From Alphaproteobacteria bacterium (GTDB taxonomy: Bacteria > Pseudomonadota > Alphaproteobacteria > JACAEB01), in the NCBI GenBank assembly GCA_024236075.1, contig JACKLE010000004.1, positions 178,696 through 242,695 on the forward strand: 64,000 nt of DNA, given 5' to 3'. Shown here piece by piece: positions 1 to 7,193 of this stretch. The notes beneath the pieces were generated by a model. The model searched no databases and was not told where the DNA came from. It saw nothing but the letters and a program-made list of their open reading frames with translations. Position numbers and translations under genes: made by a program. The first letter of the stretch is position 1; each line of letters opens with the position of its first letter.

Positions 1-1846
1 GCGCCGCCATCAGCTCGTCCCGGCTCTCTTCGTCCTCGAAGAGCTCCGCGAGCTTCTCGGTCATCACGCCGCCGAGCTGCTCCGCGTCGATGATGGTGAC
101 CGCCCGGCGATAGTAGCGCGTGACGTCGTGGCCGATGCCGATGGCGATGAGCTGGACGCTCGACGAGCCCTCGATATAGGCGATGACCTCGCGCAGGTGG
201 CGCTCGAGATAGTTTCCAACGTTCACGGAGAGCGTCGAATCGTCGACCGGCGCGCCGTCCGAGATGACCATCAGGATACGCCGCTTCTCGCTTCGTGCCG
301 CGAGGCGGGTGTGGGCCCAGAGCAGCGCCTCGCCGTCGACATTCTCCTTGAGGAGGCCCTCGCGCAGCATCAGGCCGAGATTGCGCCGCGCCCGCCGCCA
401 GGGCGCGTCCGCCGATTTATAGACGATGTGGCGAAGATCGTTGAGGCGGCCGGGACCGGAAGGCTTGCCCTCGCCGAGCCACTTCTCGCGCGCCTGACCG
501 CCCTTCCAGGCGCGGGTGGTGAAGCCGAGGATCTCGACCTTGACGCCGCAGCGCTCGAGCGTGCGCGCGAGAATGTCCGCACACATCGCGGCGACCGTGA
601 TGGGGCGGCCGCGCATGGACCCCGAATTGTCGATGAGAAGAGTCACGACGGTGTCGCGGAAATCCGTATCGCGCTCGACCTTGAAGGAGAGGGGATTTGA
701 CGGGTCGACAACGACGCGCGCGAGGCGCGCCGCGTCGAGAATGCCCTCGTCGAGATCGAACTCCCAGGACCGGCTCTGCCGGGCGAGAAGGCGGCGCTGG
801 AGGCGATTTGCGAGCTGGGTGACAAGGCCCTGCAGCGTGCGGAGCTGCTGGTCGAGATAGGCGCGCAGACGCGAGAGCTCCTCGGCGTCGCACAGATCCT
901 CAGCTCCGACGATCTCGTCGAACTCGGTGGTGAAGGCCCGGTAGGTCGAGTGGGCGAGGGGATCGTCCTCGTTGAACTTCGGCCGCCAGGGCTGGTTGCC
1001 GGCCTGGAGATCCTCGGAATCTCCGGCATCGGCGCTCTCGTCGCTGTCGACGCGCACCTGCTCGCCCTCGTCGTCGGAGGAGTTCTCGTCGAGATCGAAC
1101 TGGTCGACGCGCTGCGCCTCGCCGCGCGCTTCGCCCTCGCTCGTCTTGGAGCCGGCCTCGTCCGCGTTGTCTCCGCCGTCCTCGTTGTCCGACTGGGAGC
1201 GTTCCGCCTCGGCGAGATCCTCGCCGAGGCCGAGGCTCGACATCATGTGGCGCACGATGCGCGCGAAGGCCTCCTGATCGCCGATATGCTCGCCCAGGCG
1301 CTCGAGATCGCCGCCGCATTTCTCTTCGATCATGGGACGAAAGGCGTCGACGAGCGCGCGCGCCGCCTCGGGCGGCGGCTCGCCGGTGAGGCGCTCGCGC
1401 ACGACGAGCGCCAATATGTCCGCCAGCGGAGGATTGTCGGCCTGCGGCTCGCGGTCGAGGCCGCGGTCCGCGCAGCGCTTCTCGAGCGCGGCTCTGAGAT
1501 TGGCGGCGACGCCCGCCATCTCGCTCGCCCCGATCGCTTCGCAGCGGGCCTGCTCGACGGCGTCGTAGATCGCGCGCGCGAGCGCGCTCGAGGGGAGCAT
1601 CGACTGGTGGAGATCGTCGTCGTGGTGGGCGATGCGCACGGCGGCCGCGTCAACGAGGCCGCGCAGCTCGGCGAGCTCCTGCTCGCTCATGTCGTGCGTG
1701 GGTGCCGGCACCACGATACGGTCCGGCTGGTTCACGAGGACGTCGCCGCCGAAGACGATCTCGAGCTCGGGGTCGTCGGCGATGGCGCGCGCCGTCTCGG
1801 CCGTCGCGCGCTTGAAGGCTTCGAGGTCGGCGGCCGGGTCGCTCAA
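1..1846 (-). CDS. cobT: Cobaltochelatase subunit CobT (3' end beyond window)
   Basis: Large subunit of the aerobic, ATP-dependent cobaltochelatase, which inserts cobalt into hydrogenobyrinic acid diamide with CobN and CobS during cobalamin synthesis. About 615 codons are visible. The N-terminal half has the CobT helical region, the middle is a very acidic Asp/Glu/Ser-rich linker (about residues 190-270), and the C-terminal half is a von Willebrand A domain with the metal-binding MIDAS signature DNSGSM at residues 406-411. The best start is a TTG at 1846-1844, preceded by GGAGG four bases upstream and lying ten bases past the cobS stop, so it is probably coupled to cobS. The next in-frame ATG is near 1690 and would remove conserved N-terminal sequence. 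The gene runs off the left edge only a few residues from the expected C-terminus. Confidence 0.93.
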   Translation of the reverse strand, partial: MSDPAADLEAFKRATAETARAIADDPELEIVFGGDVLVNQPDRIVVPAPTHDMSEQELAELRGLVDAAAVRIAHHDDDLHQSMLPSSALARAIYDAVEQARCEAIGASEMAGVAANLRAALEKRCADRGLDREPQADNPPLADILALVVRERLTGEPPPEAARALVDAFRPMIEEKCGGDLERLGEHIGDQEAFARIVRHMMSSLGLGEDLAEAERSQSDNEDGGDNADEAGSKTSEGEARGEAQRVDQFDLDENSSDDEGEQVRVDSDESADAGDSEDLQAGNQPWRPKFNEDDPLAHSTYRAFTTEFDEIVGAEDLCDAEELSRLRAYLDQQLRTLQGLVTQLANRLQRRLLARQSRSWEFDLDEGILDAARLARVVVDPSNPLSFKVERDTDFRDTVVTLLIDNSGSMRGRPITVAAMCADILARTLERCGVKVEILGFTTRAWKGGQAREKWLGEGKPSGPGRLNDLRHIVYKSADAPWRRARRNLGLMLREGLLKENVDGEALLWAHTRLAARSEKRRILMVISDGAPVDDSTLSVNVGNYLERHLREVIAYIEGSSSVQLIAIGIGHDVTRYYRRAVTIIDAEQLGGVMTEKLAELFEDEESRDELMAA

Positions 1847-1855
1847 GGGGCCTCC

Positions 1856-2860
1856 TCAGCCGGTGACGAGGTGGGCCGCCGATTCCGGCAGATCCTCCCC
1901 GAAGCAGCGCTGGTAGAACTCGGCGACCGTCGCGCGTTCCAGCTCGTCGCATTTGTTGAGGAAGCTCACGCGGAAGCCGAAGCCGATCGAGCGGAAGATG
2001 ATCGCGTTCTCGGCCCAGGTGATGACCGTGCGCGGGCTCATCACGGTCGAGAGCTCGCCGTTCATGAAGGCGGCGCGGGTGAGATCCGCGACGCGGACCA
2101 TGGCGCCCACGGCCTTCTTGCCCGCCTCGTCGCCATAGGCCGGAACCTTGGCGAGCACGATCTCGACCTCGTCGTCGTGCGGGAGGTAGTTGAGCGTGGT
2201 GACGATGTTCCAGCGGTCGAGCTGGCCCTGATTGAGCTGCTGGGTCCCGTGGTAGAGGCCGGTCGTGTCGCCGAGGCCGACCGTGTTCGTCGTCGAGAAC
2301 AGGCGGAAGGCCGAATGCGGCCGGATGACGCGGTTCTGGTCGAGCAGGGTGAGCTTGCCCTGCACCTCGAGCACGCGCTGGATGACGAACATCACGTCGG
2401 GGCGGCCGGCATCGTATTCGTCGAAGACGAGCGCGGTCGGATGCTGCAGGGCCCAGGGCAGGATGCCCTCGCGGAACTCGGTGATCTGCTTGCCGTCCTT
2501 GAGGACGATGGCGTCCTTGCCGATGAGGTCGATCCGGCTGATGTGGCTGTCCAGATTGATCCGGATGGTGGGCCAGTTCAGCCGCGCGGCCACCTGCTCG
2601 ATATGGGTCGACTTGCCGGTGCCATGATAACCCTGGATCATGACGCGGCGGTTGTAGGCAAAGCCCGCGAGGATCGCGAGCGTCGTGTTGCGGTCGAAGC
2701 GGTAGGCCTCGTCGACGTCGGGCACATACTCGTTGGCGTGCGAGAAGGCAGGCACGCTCATGTCGACATCGATGCCGAAGACCTCACGGGCGGAGACTCG
2801 CGTGTCGGGCCCCGGCGCCAATTCGTCGCTGAGGTCGACCCGTGACTTGCCCTTCAACAT
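1856..2860 (-). CDS. cobS: Cobaltochelatase subunit CobS
   Basis: AAA+ ATPase subunit of aerobic cobaltochelatase; it forms the motor complex with CobT that drives cobalt insertion by CobN. The protein is 334 aa, normal for the family. Walker A is GYHGTGKST (residues 77-85) and Walker B is ALVFDEYD (143-150), followed by sensor-like residues in RLFSTTNT. The ATG at 2860 has a purine-rich AGGAAAGAGGAAC tract just upstream. A longer reading from 3049 would add low-complexity Arg-rich sequence and is not favoured. It is first in a cobS-cobT unit. No cobN is visible in the window. Confidence 0.95.
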   Translation of the reverse strand: MLKGKSRVDLSDELAPGPDTRVSAREVFGIDVDMSVPAFSHANEYVPDVDEAYRFDRNTTLAILAGFAYNRRVMIQGYHGTGKSTHIEQVAARLNWPTIRINLDSHISRIDLIGKDAIVLKDGKQITEFREGILPWALQHPTALVFDEYDAGRPDVMFVIQRVLEVQGKLTLLDQNRVIRPHSAFRLFSTTNTVGLGDTTGLYHGTQQLNQGQLDRWNIVTTLNYLPHDDEVEIVLAKVPAYGDEAGKKAVGAMVRVADLTRAAFMNGELSTVMSPRTVITWAENAIIFRSIGFGFRVSFLNKCDELERATVAEFYQRCFGEDLPESAAHLVTG

Positions 2861-3050
2861 GTTCCTCTTTCCTTCCGCTGCGATCTTGGCCCGCTCGCCC
2901 AAGGCCGACGCGCGCCCGAACCGGCGCTCCTGGCGCACCGCGCCGTCGTCTCGTGCCGTGAGAAGCCCACGCCCGCCGCGACGGGGCCCTTTGTCCCCGT
3001 GCCGCGCCCTCGGAATGGCGGACCTTTCGGCCCCCCGGGGCGCTTCCAAT

Positions 3051-3665
3051 CTACACGAGCTTACCGGCCTTGAGGATCTGGTAGGCCCTTATGACGCGCC
3101 GAAGCTGCCCCTCGGTGCTCCGGTCGCCGCCATTGGTGTCCGGATGAAAGCGCTTCAGCAATTCCTTATAGCGCGCCTTGATCTCCTTCAAGGTGGCGCC
3201 GGCGTCGAGATCGAAGATCTCGAGGGCCTGCTGCTGCGGCCCCGTGAGCCGGCGCGCGCTGCGGGCGGCTTCTTCCGCCGGCGCGGCGCCTCCCATGAAG
3301 GCATGAGGGTCGCGAGGCGAGAAGCGGGTCGAGAAGATGCCGCGCAGCCGCCCGCCGACCTGCTCGCCGAGCTTCCAGGTCGGCCGGTGGCCGGTCACGA
3401 TCTCCTCCTGGAAACGGGCGACTTCCTCGGCGTCCATGCCCTGGAAGAAGTTCCAGCTCCGGTTGTACTCGCGCACATGGTCGAGGCAGTACCAGGCGTG
3501 GTCCTCGAGGCTCTTGGGGCTCTTCGGCGCGCGGTGGGCGCCTGCCTCGCTGCAGCCCGGCCATTCGCACCGCCGCATCTCGCCCTCGCGCAGGCGCGGC
3601 CGACCCTCCGGATTGACCCGGATGTCGAGGCCGAAAGGCGGGCGATAGGCGTAGCGTTCCGACAT
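3051..3665 (-). CDS. J-domain protein with N-terminal Cys/His motif
   Basis: DnaJ-like co-chaperone of 204 aa. The J domain is at the C-terminus (about residues 145-204) with the HPD tripeptide at 174-176 that stimulates DnaK ATPase. The N-terminal half has Cys33, Cys38, Cys60 and His63, spaced like a zinc site. This architecture is common beside cobS in alphaproteobacteria, but the client is unknown. The ATG at 3665 begins MSERYAYRPPFG, the usual family start. It is divergent from bolA with a 111-bp gap and lies 190 bp upstream of cobS on the same strand. Confidence 0.85.
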   Translation of the reverse strand: MSERYAYRPPFGLDIRVNPEGRPRLREGEMRRCEWPGCSEAGAHRAPKSPKSLEDHAWYCLDHVREYNRSWNFFQGMDAEEVARFQEEIVTGHRPTWKLGEQVGGRLRGIFSTRFSPRDPHAFMGGAAPAEEAARSARRLTGPQQQALEIFDLDAGATLKEIKARYKELLKRFHPDTNGGDRSTEGQLRRVIRAYQILKAGKLV

Positions 3666-3776
3666 GCCACGGAGTATGGGAACAGGGGCGCGCACAGACA
3701 AGCACAGCCTGCGCTTGACAGGTGCCGCCCGATCTGGGCCCGCCGACCGCGAGCGCCGTAACCGGGAGCTTAGCCG

Positions 3777-4055
3777 ATGAGCGTTGCCGAGGCCCTAAGG
3801 GCAAAGCTCGAGGCCGCCTTCGCGCCGGCGGAGCTCGACATCGAGGATCAGTCCGCGCGGCATGGGGGGGGGCACGCGGGCCACCGCGAGGGCGGGGAGA
3901 CGCATTTCCGTGTGCGCATCGTCGCCCGGGCCTTCGAGGGACGCTCTCGGGTCGAGCGCGAGCGCGCCGTGCACGCCCTCCTCAAGGACGAGTTCGCGGC
4001 CGGCCTTCACGCGCTGAGCCTCGAGATACGGACGCCGGGCGAGGCGGCGCGGTAG
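3777..4055 (+). CDS. bolA: BolA family protein
   Basis: Small BolA/IbaG-type protein (92 aa). The family works with monothiol glutaredoxins in Fe-S cluster and iron homeostasis and in stress morphology. The conserved core FRVRIVARAFEG followed by a long helix with the ERERAVHALL pattern is present. A His- and Gly-rich loop (about residues 27-38, with HGGGHAGH) precedes it and could bind metal. It is divergent from the J-domain gene, a common alphaproteobacterial arrangement. No monothiol glutaredoxin is adjacent; a dithiol GrxC is encoded at 26494-26751. Confidence 0.88.
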   Translation: MSVAEALRAKLEAAFAPAELDIEDQSARHGGGHAGHREGGETHFRVRIVARAFEGRSRVERERAVHALLKDEFAAGLHALSLEIRTPGEAAR

Positions 4056-4134
4056 CGGCGTCCTTCCTTTGGGCTTTTGCGAGGCAGCCCGGTCTGGTAG
4101 GGGAAGGCTCGCGACTCCGCTCGCCGGATGTGAG

Positions 4135-5448
4135 ATGCGCGCCCTGAAGCCCGTTCGTCCGAACCTGTCGTCCAGCATTGCCACCCTCGAAAGGTTGGCG
4201 CGCCTTTGCGCCATGCTGGTCGCGGCCCTTGGCGCGGCGGCGTCCTCGGCCGCCGCCGCGGAGCCGATGCGCGCCGCCGATTTCGTCGACAGCGTCGGCG
4301 TCAACGTCCACATCACCTATTACGACACTCCGTATAAGGATCTCGATCGCGTCGTCGAAGCCCTGCGCTATCTCGGCGTGCGCCATGTCCGCGATGCAGG
4401 CTTCAAGGCGCGCGGGCAGGAGGTCGAGCGTTATGTCCGCCTGGCCGAGGAAGCAGGCGTCGCCTTCGACATCGTGCTTTGGCCGAACGCCGCGTTTGCG
4501 CAGTCCTTCGCGGCGCTGCGCGATTTCCATCGGAGCCATCCCGGAGCGCTCGCGGCGATCGAGGGGCCCAACGAGATCAACAACTTCAAGGTCGCCTTCG
4601 AAGGCAAGGCCGGCAAGGAGGCGGGCGTCGCGTTCCAGGCCCATCTCCACCGCCTCGTGAAGGACGATCCCGCGTTCGCTGGGATCGCGGTCTACAACTT
4701 CACCGGCCCCATCGTGGACGCTCCGGCCGATTTCGCGAACTTCCACACCTATGCGAAACGCGGCGCGCAGCCCCGCAAGGCGATGGTCGACGATCTGAAC
4801 AAGATACGAAAGGCCGCGCCGGACCGTCCCGTCGTTCTCACGGAGACCGGCTATCCGACGCTCGAGGGGCATCCCGACGGCGTCGATGCCGCGACGCAGG
4901 CGGTCTTCATCCTGAACGTGCTCTTCGATGCGGCGCGCCTCGGCGTCGCGCGCACCTACCTCTACGAGCTCTTCGACGAGCGCGACGACTGGAAGGCTCC
5001 CAAGGGCAACAATCACTACGGCCTCTTCGACATCGCCGGAACGCCGAAGCGCTCCGCGGGGGCGGTGCGCAACCTCCTGGCGCTCTTCGGCGACGAGGGC
5101 GCGACCGCAACGTCGTTCGTGCCGGAAGTCCCGCCCTACACGGTCTCCGGCCTGCCTCCCGACGGGGCCTCGCTTCTCTTCGCACGATCGGACGGGGCCT
5201 ATCTTCTGGCGCTATGGCGCGAGCCGCCGATCTGGAGCCAGGCGGAGCATTCGGCGCTGCCGGTCGAGGCCGCGCGCGTTACCGTTTCCTTCGCCGGACG
5301 CCGGGCGGATGCGCGCATCTTCGACCCCGCCTCAAACGGCGATCCCATCGACACGCAAGCGGGCGTGTCCGAAGTCCCGATCGCGATCGCGGACCGTCCG
5401 GTGATCCTCGAGCTCGTGCCGGTTGCCGATAATCGGCAAGCTGAATAA
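4135..5448 (+). CDS. Exported glycoside-hydrolase-like protein (clan GH-A type)
   Basis: A 437-aa protein with a long N-region and then a hydrophobic, Ala-rich stretch ending SSAAAAEP, read as a Sec signal peptide. The mature part has a TIM-barrel glycosidase pattern: GVNVHITYYDT near the start, an acid/base-like EGPNE (residues 143-147, Glu147) at a strand end, and a nucleophile-like TETGYP (Glu237). This Asn-Glu plus distant Glu layout is that of clan GH-A retaining glycosidases. I cannot name the GH family or substrate. The start at 4135 is the best fit to a signal peptide, although no strong ribosome site precedes it. It is followed by the gapped region at 5449-5801 and then another secreted protein. 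Confidence 0.7.
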   Translation: MRALKPVRPNLSSSIATLERLARLCAMLVAALGAAASSAAAAEPMRAADFVDSVGVNVHITYYDTPYKDLDRVVEALRYLGVRHVRDAGFKARGQEVERYVRLAEEAGVAFDIVLWPNAAFAQSFAALRDFHRSHPGALAAIEGPNEINNFKVAFEGKAGKEAGVAFQAHLHRLVKDDPAFAGIAVYNFTGPIVDAPADFANFHTYAKRGAQPRKAMVDDLNKIRKAAPDRPVVLTETGYPTLEGHPDGVDAATQAVFILNVLFDAARLGVARTYLYELFDERDDWKAPKGNNHYGLFDIAGTPKRSAGAVRNLLALFGDEGATATSFVPEVPPYTVSGLPPDGASLLFARSDGAYLLALWREPPIWSQAEHSALPVEAARVTVSFAGRRADARIFDPASNGDPIDTQAGVSEVPIAIADRPVILELVPVADNRQAE

Positions 5449-5498
5449 CCCGCCCGCTGCAGGGCGATTCTGCACCCACCGATATTGCAGATATGACA

Positions 5499-5519
5499 CC
5501 GGTCACTTCTGTTGACCGG
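5499..5519. promoter_or_regulatory. Inverted repeat CCGGTCA-N7-TGACCGG
   Basis: Perfect 7-bp arms with a 7-nt spacer, 51 bp past the stop of the glycosidase-like gene. It could be the stem of a terminator, but no T-tract follows; an operator for the downstream gene is equally possible. Confidence 0.4.
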
Positions 5520-5556
5520 CCGTCTGAGCCCGCCTAGGGTGCAAGAGCCGAAAATC

Positions 5557-5570
5557 TGACGTGCACGTCA
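5557..5570. promoter_or_regulatory. Perfect 14-bp palindrome TGACGTGCACGTCA
   Basis: Self-complementary across all 14 bases with no spacer, the size of a dimeric repressor operator. It lies about 230 bp upstream of the Asp-box protein start and 40 bp upstream of a purine-rich GGAGGAAATAG stretch. The cognate regulator is not in the window. Confidence 0.45.
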
Positions 5571-5616
5571 CGTGAGAGCCAAGAAAACCAACAAGAAGAA
5601 AGTCCGGAGGAAATAG

Positions 5617-5670
5617 GTGCGGTCAATCGGGCATCGGTCCCGAGGCGAGTCGACCAGCATCCCGTTCTAG
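5617..5670 (+). CDS. Possible 17-codon leader peptide or gene remnant
   Basis: A GTG directly follows a near-ideal ribosome site (GGAGGAAATAG, 5606-5616) and opens a 17-codon frame that stops with TAG. The peptide has several Arg and Ser residues and no recognisable motif. The ribosome site is stronger than those of most genes here, which is why it is listed. It may be a leader peptide, or the first codons of a deleted gene. The site is also rather close to the GTG. Confidence 0.25.
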   Translation: MRSIGHRSRGESTSIPF

Positions 5671-5801
5671 CGATCCGGCGATAGCGTCAATTGCCGCCAA
5701 TTCGCCGGGCAAGGCGTGTCGTCCCGTCCGGGGACGGACGTCCGCGTGCCTTCCAGGGCAGGCGGGCGAACGATATCGCTTACCATCCAGGGAGGAACCC
5801 G

Positions 5802-7130
5802 ATGTTGCCAATGCGAGAGTTACTTATCTCTGCGTTCGTGCTTGTCGTGAGTCTCGTGCCCGTCTCCGAGGCAAGGGCGCTGATCTTGAGGAATTGCGCC
5901 GATGAGGCCGATCCGCCGTACGACATCGTGTGCCCGGCGGTCGACATAGACGGCCATGTCGACGACGTCTACGAGCCGGGAACGACACCGTCGAGCTTTC
6001 GCGGGGTCGGCGACCCGTCCATGCGAAAGGATCCACTACACGACGAGATATACATGACATACACCTACCCATTCATCAATACGCCCGGCGGAACATTGAT
6101 CATGGGTACAAAAATCAACTATGCTACGAGCGAAGACGGCGGAGATACCTGGGATCTTGTCGGAACGCTCTGGGATCCGGTCTCCGATGTGATAACCGTT
6201 CACTACGAGGTAAGCGAGTCTACCGAGGAATTTCCAGGGTACTGGAATTCCGAAGTCTCGAACGTCGTGCCGATTCCCTTTTGGGGCTCGACATACTGGA
6301 TCGGCGCGCGTCTTGCCTGGTTTCTAGACGTAGACAACACCTATGAGAATATTGCCAGCTCGAGCTGGCGGCTGCTCATAAGCAAATCGACGGCAAACAA
6401 TTTTGCAAGCCTGTCGACGGCGGCCAGCCAGTCGCTCGTGGGGAGCCTCGCGCCCGAATCGGCCGACCCGGAGAATGACGTGTGGATCGAGTGGCCGAGC
6501 TTCGACGTCAATCTCTCCGCGCTCGACGAGGACGTCGGCCATTGCGACTTCTGGGGCGAGCCGGCGCTGCGGTGGGAGTCGCCTTGGCTGTATCTCGTGC
6601 TGCGATGCTTTGCATACGACTTGGTCGGGGAGGAAAACGTGTGGGACTCGGAGGGCAGCAGCCTTTACGTGTTCCGGACCGACGATGTCGCTCAGTCGGT
6701 GACGAACTGGTCGTGGTCCTATGTGGGCAAGCTCGCCGGCCAGGACGAGGCCGATGAGCTGACGCCGAACACCGAGGGCGAGAAGAACTTCAACCAGGTC
6801 GACATCTTCGAGGACTCGACCGGCGATCTTCTGGCCGTGGTGACGCCCGTCGTTCACGACGACCAGTACAATTCCGAGATCCATCTCGGCTGCCAGATCG
6901 TGGAGATCGATCCCCTCGCGACGCCCGGCTTCTCCCGCAATTTTCTCGGCTTCCTGAAGGTCAGGGTCGGCCTGGGCGACACGACGGACGGCGGCCCCAA
7001 CGCACTACCGACCGGGCCGGGCGGGTGCACTTACGATCCGGACTCCAGCACAGGCGTGCTTTCGATCCAGCGCATCATCACGCCGACCACGTTTGAGGTG
7101 CATCTGCGCAAGACGGACATCGACCCCTAA
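5802..7130 (+). CDS. Secreted protein with an Asp-box (BNR) motif
   Basis: A 442-aa protein with a clear signal peptide (hydrophobic LLISAFVLVVSLVPVSEA, residues 6-23). The mature part is rich in Asp, Glu, Trp and Tyr. Residues 110-117 read SEDGGDTW, an exact Asp-box (S/T-x-D-x-G-x-T-W), the hairpin signature of beta-propeller sialidases and other glycan-active proteins. Nearby VGDPSMRKD and TYTYPF resemble the first blade of such propellers. I see only one full Asp-box, so a family name is not justified. Four Cys residues suit an exported disulfide-bonded protein. Base composition is visibly lower in GC than in the neighbours, with AT-rich codons such as ATA and AAA unusually frequent, suggesting transfer. 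The ATG at 5802 is preceded by GGGAGGAAC. Confidence 0.65.
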   Translation: MLPMRELLISAFVLVVSLVPVSEARALILRNCADEADPPYDIVCPAVDIDGHVDDVYEPGTTPSSFRGVGDPSMRKDPLHDEIYMTYTYPFINTPGGTLIMGTKINYATSEDGGDTWDLVGTLWDPVSDVITVHYEVSESTEEFPGYWNSEVSNVVPIPFWGSTYWIGARLAWFLDVDNTYENIASSSWRLLISKSTANNFASLSTAASQSLVGSLAPESADPENDVWIEWPSFDVNLSALDEDVGHCDFWGEPALRWESPWLYLVLRCFAYDLVGEENVWDSEGSSLYVFRTDDVAQSVTNWSWSYVGKLAGQDEADELTPNTEGEKNFNQVDIFEDSTGDLLAVVTPVVHDDQYNSEIHLGCQIVEIDPLATPGFSRNFLGFLKVRVGLGDTTDGGPNALPTGPGGCTYDPDSSTGVLSIQRIITPTTFEVHLRKTDIDP

Positions 7131-7136
7131 GGGTTC

Positions 7137-7174
7137 GCGGGACAGGCCGGGCCGTCGGACCCCGCCTGTCCCGC
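7137..7174. terminator. Hairpin between convergent genes
   Basis: Arms GCGGGACAGGC (7137-7147) and GCCTGTCCCGC (7164-7174) are a perfect 11-bp inverted repeat with a 16-nt loop that can extend the pairing. It lies between the Asp-box gene and the convergent corC gene, so it probably ends transcription from both sides. No long T-tract is seen. Confidence 0.65.
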
Positions 7175-7193
7175 CGCGATCGTTCGGACGACC

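Larger units (their letters stand above)
5449..5801. other. 353-bp intergenic region with inverted repeats
   Basis: No convincing gene of normal size lies here. It holds a 7-bp inverted repeat with a 7-nt loop (5499-5519), a perfect 14-bp palindrome (5557-5570), a purine-rich ribosome-site-like stretch leading into a 17-codon reading frame (5617-5670), and a clear GGGAGGAAC ribosome site just before the gene at 5802. The layout is that of a long regulated leader or of a short deleted gene remnant; the sequence alone does not decide. Confidence 0.6.

Noticed and set aside
950..2845. Very long plus-strand frame (631 codons) opposite cobT and cobS
   Set aside because: It is rich in Arg, Val, Leu and Ala with no family pattern, and the opposite strand encodes clear CobT and CobS proteins. 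Long antisense frames are common at this GC content.
3982..5016. Minus-strand frame of 344 codons opposite the glycosidase-like gene
   Set aside because: No motifs; the plus strand has a signal peptide and an active-site layout.
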